Shown here one piece after another: positions 51,258 through 61,144 of a stretch of 64,000 bases of DNA. Positions within the stretch are counted from its first letter, which is position 1. Each line of letters starts with the position of its first letter. Source of the stretch: Heterostelium album PN500 (lineage: Eukaryota; Evosea; Eumycetozoa; Acytosteliales; Acytosteliaceae); NCBI RefSeq assembly GCF_000004825.1, contig NW_008805065.1:434001-498000 (forward strand). Reading direction: 5' to 3'. Position numbers and translations under genes: made by a program. The notes beneath the pieces are model-generated. The model saw nothing but the letters and a program-made list of their open reading frames with translations, made no database searches and had not been told where the DNA came from.

Positions 51258-53345
51258 ATGAAATATTCTATCATATCTTTTGCAGTAATTATACTATTTT
51301 ATTTATTTTGCTCTGATGTCACCACCAATAGTGTAAATGCAACAGAGATCGATGTTGACTACCTCTCTTTAGAAGAAATACCATTAAAGTACGATCGACA
51401 AGTCAATAGTGTATTCACATGTATTGTATCACCACAGAATCAACCATTTACATGTGCAAACGTTACCGACAATACAGGGTAAGTAAATACATAACATTAT
51501 TTATATTAAATATCTTTATATTAACAAACTATTTATTTAGTTACTGTCCTACAATATCACAATGTCTTGCATTCGAAGCAGAGATAGTTAAGCAAAATCC
51601 AAATATTGTTACAACCTATGTTGCACTACCAGCCAGAAAATATACCGAGTGTTTAGGTATAGTCAAAGACTTCCCACAATCTAATCTACACGTATTCTAT
51701 TCATATCTTGGTGTAGCTGAATTCACATGTAATGTAAATATCTTATTAATATTATTTCTCTGTCAAAGTTGTATTAATTGTATAAGAAACTAACTTTCTG
51801 TTTTTTTAACTTTTGATATCTGAATCTTTGCTCTGTACAGAAACAATTTTTAATAATTGAACTTACAAAACAAAACACAACGATTATCTTTGATAATTTG
51901 GTATTCAATCAAGTCGGTAAACCAAATACTCAGTACGGTGGTATTCTATCGATTTTGGCACCGGTGGAAATCAATGCGCTTGTCAAGCTGGAGAATGTGC
52001 ATGCCAATGGTATTCGTTCGCTTGGCGCCGGTGGTTTCATCTTTTTAACCTACATCGATTTGCATGTGACCGACTGCAGTTTCACCGGTCTCGAAGCGCA
52101 ACAGGGTGGTGTCATCCGATCGTTCGGTGACTCCAACGCTGTATTCATAAGTAACTCGGTGTTCACCAATAACAAAGCCACTCAGAATGCCGGTGTCATA
52201 TCGGCGCAGAACGTTGTCATGTCGAACTGCACGTTTACAGGCAACTCTGCTCAGGGTCTGGGAGGTGTACTCTACACGACGCTCGACATCAACAATATAT
52301 TCATCGATAGCTCTACGTTCACAAACAACACTAACAGTGGATTCGGTGGTGGTGCACTCTACTTGATGGGTCCGGCGTCAATCAGTAACTCGATGTTCAC
52401 AGGTCAGCGATCGACTGGCTACGGTGGTGCTGTCTACTCGACTGCTAGTCTCGAGATATCGTCGTCGCAATTCACCGATAACTCCGGCACATTCGGTGGA
52501 GCTATCTTCTCGAAGCAATCGCTTGTCATTGAGAACTCTATAATCACAGACAACAACGGTACATCGTCTGGAGGTGCCATTGCAAGTCAAGGTGATCTAG
52601 AGATACTGAACTCTACAATCAACAATAACTGGGCTGCTCAAGAAGGTGGTGCAATCTACTTTTACTATCAGGGTGACAAATCGAATTCGTCGTGTATCGT
52701 TTATAACTCCTACGTTCACAACAATTATGCAGGTACATATGGTGGTGCTTTTGTAAGTAATAATAATTAATTAACAAAACAAAGTAGTTGTGGTTATAAC
52801 TCATTGTTCTAATCAATTTTAAAACAACAACTATCATAATAGTATGTTTACGAAAATATGCCAATATTCCTGTTGAATACAACTGTTTTTAATAACTATG
52901 CAGGGATAGAAGCAGGTGGTCTATACTTTTCTAGCCAATACCCTTTGAAGTTTGTTGGTGGTACATTTATGAATAACTCTGCCGGTCAAATCTATACCTC
53001 TCAAACATTTAACGTTGAGAATATCGGTAGAGCTATAAATATTGTTAATGTATCAATCGATATATTTACCGATGGTATTGAATATCATGTTCCTTTAGTA
53101 TCTGACACCGTCGAACATGTAAGTGTGATTAGTGCATAGTAATGAAATAAACAAACCAACTAACTAACTAATATCATTTTATCATTTACTTTCATTAAAA
53201 AACAAATAATTATAATAATTAGGCAAGCGCATATGATGTATCTGGTGTATGTGATAATGGTATTGCTACAATCAACAGTGATGGTAAAGTAACTGAATGT
53301 ACCAGTACGAAACGACACAAACAAGTCATTACTTTAAATTATTAA
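51258..53345 (+). CDS. Secreted beta-helix protein with chlamydial-Pmp-like repeats
   Basis: Exons 51258-51478, 51541-51733, 51841-52752, 52843-53118 and 53223-53345; all joints are GT-AG and in phase. A signal peptide (MKYSIISFAVIILFYLFCSD) leads to a mixed domain. Then come about ten rungs of the Pmp pattern, GGAI/GGAL plus FxxN: FTNNTNSGFGGGALYL, FTDNSGTFGGAIFSKQSL, GGAIYFYYQGDKSNSSCIVY. These rungs build a right-handed parallel beta-helix, as in pectin lyases. There is no GPI or membrane end, so it is secreted or lumenal. Dictyostelids carry many Pmp-repeat proteins; the partner is unknown. Exon 3 is clearly more GC-rich than the rest. Confidence 0.83.
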
Positions 53346-53864
53346 AATAATAAATAAATAACAAATTTAATCATCATCCATCATCTCTTTAAAGTTTCAC
53401 GCTGTGACTCGACTCGAAACGAAACCAAATTGAACATTCAACGTCATAAAGTGTGTGTGGCTGATCAGTTTCTAAATTTGGTTTTCGTTTTCATTTAAAA
53501 AAAATATGATGATGTAAATCTGGGATTATGAAAATTAGAAAATTAATGATTTTTTAAAAATCTTTGATTTTCTGACGTGTGATGCCTGACAATTCCCACT
53601 TCAATGTGAAGATCCTGGTTTTGTTGTTTGTGTATGGTATCAAAGAAAAGTAAATTTTTAATTTTTTATCGCAAAATCTAGAGATGTTTTACTTTAAATA
53701 TCTCATTTTGTAAATCAATAAAAAATCATTAAAACGATCTTCTTTATTTATTTAAACACTTGTTTAACTCTTTATCATCCATCATTCATTAATTATTAAT
53801 TATTATTTGTTATATTTGTTATTTTTATTATAACGTTAGTTATTATTTTATTATAGTCTAAAGA
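53346..53864. other. Spacer upstream of the B-box gene
   Basis: A less AT-rich patch (about 53395-53470, with CGACTCGACTCGAAACGAAA) precedes an AT-rich stretch. No gene seen; it probably includes the promoter of the next gene. Confidence 0.5.
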
Positions 53865-55292
53865 ATGGAAAATAATCAAGAAACTCATTGTTCTACTCAT
53901 AATGAAGTATTGGAGTACTACTGTTTCAATTGTAATAAACCTGTTTGTTCTACCTGTTGTATGGATCATCACGGACACACTTGCGAACACTTTTTGAATA
54001 TCACAGAGGAGTTCTTAAAGACTTGCAATATGGATAAGATGATGTTGGAAATCCTTCGTACTCTTGTTCAACAATTTAAATTCCTCCAGCAATCAATGAC
54101 AGATCCATTCGGTGCCATGAACAACATGATGGGTTCAATGAACAATATGTTGGGATCTATGGATCAATGGTTACAAGGTGGTATGGGAATGAACATGAAC
54201 ATGAACATGGGTGGTATGGGAATGGGTATGCCACCAATGGGAATGCCAGGTATGGGAATGCCACCAATGGGAATGCCACCAATGGGTATGCCAGGTGGAT
54301 TCCCAATGCCACCAAGTTCAAACTATCCAGCTCAACAACCAACTCCACACTCAGCTCCAGCTCCACAACCAACTCCACATTCAACTCCAGCGCCACAACC
54401 AACACCAGTTCCAGCTGTAACACCAGCTCCAGTTCCAGCACCATCTGCAAACTCTAAAGTATACATTCTATCGGCTGCACAAGGTAAGGAAGCACACTTG
54501 TTTGATGTTTCCAATAAGGACATAAGCTTTGTCCAATCTTTCAAGGTGGATTACGATTTCTATTGTACAAACAACTCGTTGTGTTCGGTTGGTGAGGAGG
54601 TTTATTGCTTCGGTGGTAGAAATAATCCAAAGAAGTATTGTGTATTCAATGCCAAGACCAAGTCATTCACAATTCACGATATTACAGCTGGCTGTGACGG
54701 TGGTTACAATCTATCGGTGTGCTACGACGGCAAGGATCATATCTACATTCTCAACGGTTCATTCCACATCATGAACATGACCAAGGTCGATCGTTTCAAC
54801 ATACGTAGCAAGACATTCGAATCGTTCGTTCAATTCTATGACTACAGCCAATTCCATTGTTTGTCGCTCGTCCACAACAACCATTTCATCACCTTGCCAA
54901 GAGGAGAGTCACGTGCATACTACATCGACTTGAACACCAAGAAAGTGGAGATCTACAACAACAGTCACCTGTTCCTCCAATCGTCAGTGTTGGGTGCTAA
55001 TGATGGTGCCGGCAATATCTACATCCAATTGAACAACACAAGATTGGAGAGATTCAATGTTGTGACACGTGAGCTTGCTGGTCAAGTCGGTAAATCACCC
55101 AAGACATTTACACAGGCACGTGCAATGCATCACCACAGATTCTCGGCATCCGAAGGTTACATATATCATATTGGTGAAGGTAGATTGTACAGATATTCTA
55201 TTGAATCTGCTCAATGGGCTGAAATCGGTTCTGATGTTCAAAAGGTAGACAGACAATTCTGTGGTGCTTCTTTAGTGTCATTCAACTTATAA
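53865..55292 (+). CDS. B-box zinc-finger protein with kelch-like C-terminus
   Basis: Single exon, 475 codons. The B-box at residues 8-45 reads CSTHNEVLEYYCFNCNKPVC then CMDHHGHTC, with Cys/His spacing intact. A short helix follows, then a Met/Gly/Pro-rich linker (MGMPPMGMP repeats, residues ~105-145), a Pro/Thr/Ala linker (PTPHSAPAPQ repeats, ~150-190), and a kelch/beta-propeller-like part (YCFGGRNNPKKYCVFNAKTK, IYILNGSFHIMNMTKVDRFN). There is no RING, so ligase activity is not shown. Dictyostelids have many such B-box/kelch-like genes. Codons are optimised and GC-richer than the neighbours, suggesting good expression. Confidence 0.85.
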   Translation: MENNQETHCSTHNEVLEYYCFNCNKPVCSTCCMDHHGHTCEHFLNITEEFLKTCNMDKMMLEILRTLVQQFKFLQQSMTDPFGAMNNMMGSMNNMLGSMDQWLQGGMGMNMNMNMGGMGMGMPPMGMPGMGMPPMGMPPMGMPGGFPMPPSSNYPAQQPTPHSAPAPQPTPHSTPAPQPTPVPAVTPAPVPAPSANSKVYILSAAQGKEAHLFDVSNKDISFVQSFKVDYDFYCTNNSLCSVGEEVYCFGGRNNPKKYCVFNAKTKSFTIHDITAGCDGGYNLSVCYDGKDHIYILNGSFHIMNMTKVDRFNIRSKTFESFVQFYDYSQFHCLSLVHNNHFITLPRGESRAYYIDLNTKKVEIYNNSHLFLQSSVLGANDGAGNIYIQLNNTRLERFNVVTRELAGQVGKSPKTFTQARAMHHHRFSASEGYIYHIGEGRLYRYSIESAQWAEIGSDVQKVDRQFCGASLVSFNL

Positions 55293-55615
55293 ACTATTAA
55301 ATAATAAATAAATAAATAAAACTAACAATAATAATAATGTTATAATTCTTTAACAATATTGATTTTCCTTTTTTGTTGAGTTGGATTGATCGATCATATT
55401 TTTTTATGTAATCTTTTTTTTTTTTTTTGTAAGATGTATTAGCACATATACACAAATTTTTTTAATCCATAAAAAGGTGGTGATATTTGATCAAAATCTT
55501 ATTATTATTTTTTTGATTATTTTTTATTTCTATCTATTTTTAATTTTGAAATATATATAAAGAATTAGAATGAAAGAGTTTATTTATCATTATATTATTG
55601 TTGTTGTTTCAAAAA

Positions 55616-55858
55616 ATGAATTATAACATTTCAAAGTCTAAATTATTGATAGTAGTACTATGTTTTCTCTTTTTCTTTATTCATTTAAATATGGTCAGAG
55701 CTAGATGTCAAGGGTTAAGAGAACAACAAATGGGAGGATACAAAAAAGTTTATTGTAAAGAGAGGAAACTCGAAGAAGGTTGTAAAGTTATTTCAATTGA
55801 TGAAGATGCACCCTATCCAGATTGTTGTCCTAAAATAGAGTGTGGATATAGTTTCTAA
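55616..55858 (+). CDS. Tiny secreted protein with a single von Willebrand C-type (SVWC-like) domain
   Basis: 80 codons from ATG 55616 (MNYNISKSKLLIVVLCFLFF); ATG 55598 would add six residues. A signal peptide is followed by one domain with CQGLREQQMGGYKKVYCKER ... GCKVISIDEDAPYPDCCPKI and EC. The YPDCCPxIxC end and six/seven Cys pattern match the single-domain VWC family, known best from arthropod antiviral/stress peptides. A role in defence or signalling here is only an analogy. Single exon, strong upstream T/A tracts. Confidence 0.72.
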   Translation: MNYNISKSKLLIVVLCFLFFFIHLNMVRARCQGLREQQMGGYKKVYCKERKLEEGCKVISIDEDAPYPDCCPKIECGYSF

Positions 55859-56053
55859 GCTATAAACTTTCAATTATCTGTTTAAATAAAGATCTTTTTT
55901 TTTTTGTATTTGTTTAGATATTAAAAAAAAGACATTAATTTTTTTTGTTTTTTTTTCCACAATTATTAATTAATTATAATCATTCTTCATATTAATTAAT
56001 AAAGATAAGATATATACATTCACTTTTCTTGTATTTATTTATAGTATTTGTTA

Positions 56054-57403
56054 TTAGTTTACTATTTGGTTGTACACTTGTCCTCTGTCTTTTAGTTTTT
56101 GTTTAGTAATGAACCAAGTATCTTTATTCCTAATGGTTGGATGACTTTGAATGATGCTATCGATAACTTTTAAATCATCTAAATCTACAATATAGTCGTC
56201 TTCTTTTATAGAAAGATATAATCGTTTGAGAGTCGTGTTATTCTTGAGTGCTTCTAGAAACTCTGGTTCAATATTAACTTGACCTATGTTGACTTCACAC
56301 TTTAGTACTCTATCTGCTGGAAATCCATATTGTTTTTGAAGTTGTTGTTGTCTGTTGAGAAACTGTGTGATTCCAGCAAGACTATTTGGATACTTTGGAT
56401 GTACTTTAAGATATTTAACCATTGCCAGCTTATGCATATCTTGATCACTTACTGCAACGAGGCTCAACTTTTTTATGTTGTTTCTTGTCACTTCACTGAA
56501 ACCTTGATGTAAATCCAAGCTGAGATATTCAATCGATGATGACTCTTGTAATAGATACTCTTCAATTGAAGAACCTAAGAATCGATTATGGTGGAAACTC
56601 TTCAATGATGATTGATTCATTAGATAGCAGAGCAGATCCGATTGAAATTCATATGACTTTACACCTTCATCGTCCCAATTATCTTTATCTTTATCAATTT
56701 GGAACTCTATTACCAAGTGTTGCAATGACTTGAATTTGAGCAGTCGATCAAACACCATCTTTGAATTTCGATAGAGGTTGCAAAGGAGGACATTACCAGA
56801 TGTTTCGATCAACTCTATTGATGTCAGGTGCTCGAAACGTTCAGACAAAAAATGGATAATCAACAGTTGTAATTCATAGTAGAGCTTCATATTAATTTGG
56901 AAACTGACAGCTTTCAGAGTCGATGCCAACATTCCGATCTGACCTCTAAGCTGTTTAGTTGTGTCATCGAAACCCATTGTAACTAGACATTTCAATTGCT
57001 CCAATGATGACATACCACATTCCAATAGGAAGCCGAGTTCCGTATGATCACATGTAAGTGCTCTAAGCTTTGGTGTAATCAACTGAAGTGATTGTTTCTT
57101 AATACTTTTAAATCCACAGCCATTATAATGAAGTTTTGTCAAATGATGATGATCAAACAATGAACATCTATTTAACTTTGCTACTCCTAATGAAGATTCT
57201 CTCTGAATATGATAATCTAATAAATCAAAAGCTTTGTGGTCTAGCTTCCCACTAAACTTTGTATTAAGAGAACAAACAACACCATGAAAATACCAATTCA
57301 CTGATGAAAGTGATCTTGCATAACTTTTATATTTTTTGTTATTCTTATTAAACCAAAGATATTCTAATATTATTCTATAGATTCTATTTTCAAATATTGT
57401 CAT
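56054..57403 (-). CDS. MTIFEN-family F-box-like protein (copy 4)
   Basis: 449 codons, ATG at 57403. The start MTIFENRIYRIILEYLWFNK, then SSVNWYFHGVVCSLNTKFSG, and the end block VLKCEVNIGQVNIEPEFLEA then LKNNTTLKRLYLSIKED place it in the family, but the middle is most diverged. It has a longer C-terminus (TKQKLKDRGQVYNQIVN) than the other copies. It lies 15 kb from copy 3, so it is an older duplicate. Confidence 0.85.
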   Translation of the reverse strand: MTIFENRIYRIILEYLWFNKNNKKYKSYARSLSSVNWYFHGVVCSLNTKFSGKLDHKAFDLLDYHIQRESSLGVAKLNRCSLFDHHHLTKLHYNGCGFKSIKKQSLQLITPKLRALTCDHTELGFLLECGMSSLEQLKCLVTMGFDDTTKQLRGQIGMLASTLKAVSFQINMKLYYELQLLIIHFLSERFEHLTSIELIETSGNVLLCNLYRNSKMVFDRLLKFKSLQHLVIEFQIDKDKDNWDDEGVKSYEFQSDLLCYLMNQSSLKSFHHNRFLGSSIEEYLLQESSSIEYLSLDLHQGFSEVTRNNIKKLSLVAVSDQDMHKLAMVKYLKVHPKYPNSLAGITQFLNRQQQLQKQYGFPADRVLKCEVNIGQVNIEPEFLEALKNNTTLKRLYLSIKEDDYIVDLDDLKVIDSIIQSHPTIRNKDTWFITKQKLKDRGQVYNQIVN

Positions 57404-57602
57404 AACTTATTATTTCTGTATATAAAATCGTAAATTAACTTTATGTAAAATCGATCAATTAATTCATGATCGATCGTTTGTTTTGCAGTAAAAATTAAAG
57501 TTGCAAACAATAAGTTATTTTTTTTAATATGTAACAAAAATATTCTTTATTATATTGGAAATTCTGAGAATTCGTGATCGATAGATTGATTGAGCTTTTT
57601 TT

Positions 57603-59069
57603 TCATTGTTTAAATTGTTTATGATAACAATTTAAACAGAGATCAAAACTATCTGGAGAATGGAAAAAGGTTTCGATGGTAGCACTCTTGTGAGATCTGC
57701 AGACGTCACAGATCCAGTTGACAGTGTCGTAGACTTCTAATGGACTGCCATGTTTTTGGAGTGGCTTTGAGTGTATTGGGATGGTGATGCTATTGGGAAG
57801 ACCGGCGGCAGTGTGCTCATTCAACTTGGCTGGATTCAACATCGACAAGATGCTATTGCGTTGTTGTGTACGACGTTCCTCGTTTTGTTTGTCGTGAGCC
57901 GGCTGTACCACTAGTTTCTCTTGTTGTTTCTGGCTGAGTGAAGTGAATCTAAAGAGACCATCTCTCTTTGGTGGTTCAGCAGCAGCAGCAGTTGTTGTCG
58001 ATGTTGTTGTTGTTGCTAATGCAGTGGTTGTCTTTACAATCGGTTCTTTATTGCAACATTTTGAACAGACGTCAAAGTTGGTGCATGTCGAGCAGTGGTA
58101 GATAAACTGCTTGGTTGTCAGACGACAGATGTCGCAGATGGCGTCGTTACCATAGACATCGAGTGGTGACATGCAGTAGAGTGAATGCTGGTGAAGTCTT
58201 GGCAGTGAGAGTGGCTCGGTATTGCCAATCTCTGGTGTCGTAGGAGTCTTTGTCTCCAGGCAGCAGAAGCGACACAAGTCGAAATTCTCGCATTTATAGC
58301 AGTGATACTGCTCGGAAGTTCCAAACTTCTTGCTGCATCGGTTGCACTGCCAGTACAGTCCTTTGTAGATGGTAACGGGATTGACTTTTTGTAACGTATG
58401 TGAATGTGGTGGATTCGTATTGAAATTACTCGTTGAATTGAAAATTGGAATGACCGTTTGTTGTGGTTGTTGACTATAAAGTGCAGCAGATTGATTCAAT
58501 TTTGAAATCATTGAACTACTAGTACTAGTACTGCTGGTATTTGTATTTGTATTATTTAAGACAGGTGAAGTAGTAATACCACTACTACTAATACTATTGT
58601 TGTTGTTGTTATTTATATTAAGATTTCCTGGCCATAATATACTAGATGATGATGATGATGATGTATCAGCATTAAAAACAGGTGTAGTATATAGTGAATT
58701 GGGTTTAGTGTTGTTGATGATGGCGTTGTTGTTGTTGTTATTAAGTTTGGGTGTTGTTGATATGGCTGTCGATGTTGATGTTGATGTTGTGGTTGTCGTT
58801 ATGACCGATGATGAATCTGTTTGTTTCTGTAGGGTAAGCTTCGAGATACTCTGTAGGAGTTGTGTGATGATCGGATCGAATCTAAGATCGGATTGTTGGC
58901 AAGGCTCACGACACAACGGACACATATGTTGCTTTCTGAACCAATCTTCGAAACACGCTTTATGAAAGCAATGCGAACACTTCAGACGATGAGGAAGATC
59001 ATTTTTATTCGCTGTTTGCTCTACATCAAAGCCACACATACAAATACAACAAATGAATTCATCTTCCAT
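57603..59069 (-). CDS. RING-finger protein with three ZZ/DC1-like zinc modules
   Basis: 488 codons, ATG at 59069. The RING is at residues ~7-55: CCICMCGF ... LKCSHCFHKACFEDWF ... HMCPLC. A Thr/Ser/Asn-rich linker follows. Three zinc modules come next: WQCNRCSKKFGTSEQYHCYK with CENFDLCRFCC, AICDICRLTTKQFIYHCSTC with TNFDVCSKCC, and NWICDVCRSHKSATIETFFH with SFDLCLNCY. The RING suggests an E3 ubiquitin ligase; the CxxC...C...C...FDLCxxC modules are ZZ/DC1-like and often bind substrate. Cytosolic. Function otherwise unknown. Confidence 0.85.
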   Translation of the reverse strand: MEDEFICCICMCGFDVEQTANKNDLPHRLKCSHCFHKACFEDWFRKQHMCPLCREPCQQSDLRFDPIITQLLQSISKLTLQKQTDSSSVITTTTTSTSTSTAISTTPKLNNNNNNAIINNTKPNSLYTTPVFNADTSSSSSSSILWPGNLNINNNNNNSISSSGITTSPVLNNTNTNTSSTSTSSSMISKLNQSAALYSQQPQQTVIPIFNSTSNFNTNPPHSHTLQKVNPVTIYKGLYWQCNRCSKKFGTSEQYHCYKCENFDLCRFCCLETKTPTTPEIGNTEPLSLPRLHQHSLYCMSPLDVYGNDAICDICRLTTKQFIYHCSTCTNFDVCSKCCNKEPIVKTTTALATTTTSTTTAAAAEPPKRDGLFRFTSLSQKQQEKLVVQPAHDKQNEERRTQQRNSILSMLNPAKLNEHTAAGLPNSITIPIHSKPLQKHGSPLEVYDTVNWICDVCRSHKSATIETFFHSPDSFDLCLNCYHKQFKQ

Positions 59070-59436
59070 CTTTTTTTTATTCTATATTCATCATCAAACA
59101 AAATGTGAAAAAAAAAATAAATATAGTATACAAATAAAACTAATATAAAAGAATCTATCTATCTTATCTAAAAAATAAAATATAAATATTAGATTAAATG
59201 ATAATGGATGAAATAAATAAATAAAAAAAAACTTAATTAAACAATTTTCAAAAAAAATTATTAAAACAAATTTTTTTTAATAAACTGTGTTCTTTTATTT
59301 TTAGGTGTGTTGCAAAAAACAGCCCCATTTGGGCTTAAAAAAATGAAAAAAAATGGTAAAAAATGAAATAAACAGAATTTTTTTTTTTGATTTTTTTTTT
59401 TTTTGATTTGAGGGAGTTAAATGAGAAAGAAGAATA
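59070..59436. other. Spacer, T/A runs
   Basis: AT-rich spacer. A short hairpin AGCCC-cattt-GGGCT (about 59321-59337) precedes an A run. No gene. Confidence 0.5.
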
Positions 59437-60849
59437 CTATTTCGATTGTTGTTGATATCTAGATTCTAATGATTTCGCTATATCTACAAAGTTAAAGTTT
59501 TCAGTGTTTGAAATGAATCCACCCATAAATTGTTGATTCAAAACGAATACATTGTTATTATCTAAATATCTTATTCTAATGATTTGTTTACGCAGGTGTA
59601 TCGTTGTTAGATGATATAAAGATTTGAATGGAATGATTAGTTTGTTTTTGTTGTTCTTGTCGTTAGTATTGTTATTAAAGTTAGCGTTGTTAAGATTCAA
59701 CGATTCAAGTGTAGGAGGTAAGTAGAGCAACGGATGACTATAGTCATCGCCGAGAACAAGTTGTTTCAACGAGGTGTTTGAGAGTATACCCGGTGCAAAC
59801 GCCAGATTGTAACTCGGTTGTAACTCGAGGTATTCTAGGCCGGCCGGAAGCGATGCCACTTGCAGCTGATCATTACGGTTGTTGAACGTGTGTAGTAATC
59901 GCAGTTTCTTCAAGCCCGCTGGCAGCCAGCCAGGCGCGATCAGTTGGCTGTACTCGGATTTCAGTGTGAGTGATGTCAGACTCGCTGGCAGCACTAACGC
60001 CGTGTGATTGTAAGAGAATCCCATTGTGAGGGTGGTGACCGACTCGGGAATGACACCGGCGCGAATCGGACGGTCATAATAGTAGCCAAACGTAAGATTG
60101 GTGACCGACGTCGGAATGGTACCCGGTAGAATCACATGGTTATACTGATGACCGAATGTCAGGTGAGTCAATGTCGCCGGAATCGAAGATGGCGATATGA
60201 ACCGTTCAAACTTGCTATTGAAAGTGAGATGAGTAGTTCCGGGCGGAACCCTACTGAAAGATTCGTCATCGACGACAAACGATGTACTCTTTGGATTGAT
60301 AGCATCATCCAGCTCCAATATCTTGGAAAACTGTGAACTTTCATTACTTCTATTACTACTACTATTACCACCTTCAAGATCATTAACACGTTTCTTTAGA
60401 TCTCTCAGTGCTCGGAAGCTTTTCTGGTAGTTCCTGGCTGCCGATGGCGACGATTGGAATGCAGGATCGGAAGAGAGTGCCAGTAGGTCAGAGACTTCCA
60501 GTGGTGGTTTGAATGCGACGTTGGTGGTGTTGGTGGAAGTGGTGCTATCCAGACCAATCAAAGAGTCGAACAGTTCCAATTTTCTTGTATAGGCATCAGA
60601 TCTCTCTTTTTCAAACTGTTTCACACTCAATTTATACTTTAATGATCTGATTATCGATGATTTGAATGATTCCAAACGACAATGTTCATCCATTTGTTCT
60701 AAATTCAAAAGACAGCCCAACAATCTAAATTCGATCTTTGCTCGATTTCCAAATATTCTCTTACAAGTCAGTAGAAGAGATATTTTATCTATATCAACCT
60801 CTACATATTGAAATATCTTTAATAAAATTAAATCTTGTAAATAATTCAT
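59437..60849 (-). CDS. FNIP-repeat protein with F-box-like start
   Basis: I prefer ATG 60849 (MNYLQDLILLKIFQYVEVDI) over 60864. The F-box-like start (LILLKIFQYVEVDIDKISLL) is followed by a helical region, then FNIP-type repeats of ~21 residues: FNSKFERFISPSSIPATLTH, FGHQYNHVILPGTIPTSVTN, FGYYYDRPIRAGVIPESVTT. FNIP repeats (a leucine-rich-repeat variant) are a hallmark of dictyostelids. The core coding part is GC-rich. Function unknown. Confidence 0.85.
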   Translation of the reverse strand: MNYLQDLILLKIFQYVEVDIDKISLLLTCKRIFGNRAKIEFRLLGCLLNLEQMDEHCRLESFKSSIIRSLKYKLSVKQFEKERSDAYTRKLELFDSLIGLDSTTSTNTTNVAFKPPLEVSDLLALSSDPAFQSSPSAARNYQKSFRALRDLKKRVNDLEGGNSSSNRSNESSQFSKILELDDAINPKSTSFVVDDESFSRVPPGTTHLTFNSKFERFISPSSIPATLTHLTFGHQYNHVILPGTIPTSVTNLTFGYYYDRPIRAGVIPESVTTLTMGFSYNHTALVLPASLTSLTLKSEYSQLIAPGWLPAGLKKLRLLHTFNNRNDQLQVASLPAGLEYLELQPSYNLAFAPGILSNTSLKQLVLGDDYSHPLLYLPPTLESLNLNNANFNNNTNDKNNKNKLIIPFKSLYHLTTIHLRKQIIRIRYLDNNNVFVLNQQFMGGFISNTENFNFVDIAKSLESRYQQQSK

Positions 60850-61144
60850 CTTCCTTCTAAACAATAAACAATATAAATAAATTTTAACACTAAAGATATA
60901 TAAAACAAAAAAAAAAACAATAGATAAAACTTAAACAATGTTACCACCAACCAAATAAAATAAAAAAATATAGTAGTGGTAAATCAATCAATAAATTATC
61001 TTTTTTTAATAATAATTCAGTGAATTTCGCACAACCACAGGTCTTAAAGTCGAAAAATGAAATAATAAAAATCAATAAATAAATCTTTAATTTATTACAA
61101 GCAAATGATGAAAATAATATTATAAAATACAAATTTATATTTAT
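60850..61144. other. Spacer, no gene seen
   Basis: AT-rich; the short minus-strand open frame near 60941-61132 has no protein-like composition. Confidence 0.55.

Noticed and set aside
51419-51793. Plus-strand open frame of 124 codons
   Set aside because: It reads through an intron of the beta-helix gene; the spliced model explains the region better.
59321-59345. Hairpin followed by an A run, like a bacterial terminator
   Set aside because: This is a eukaryotic genome and the stem is only 5 bp.
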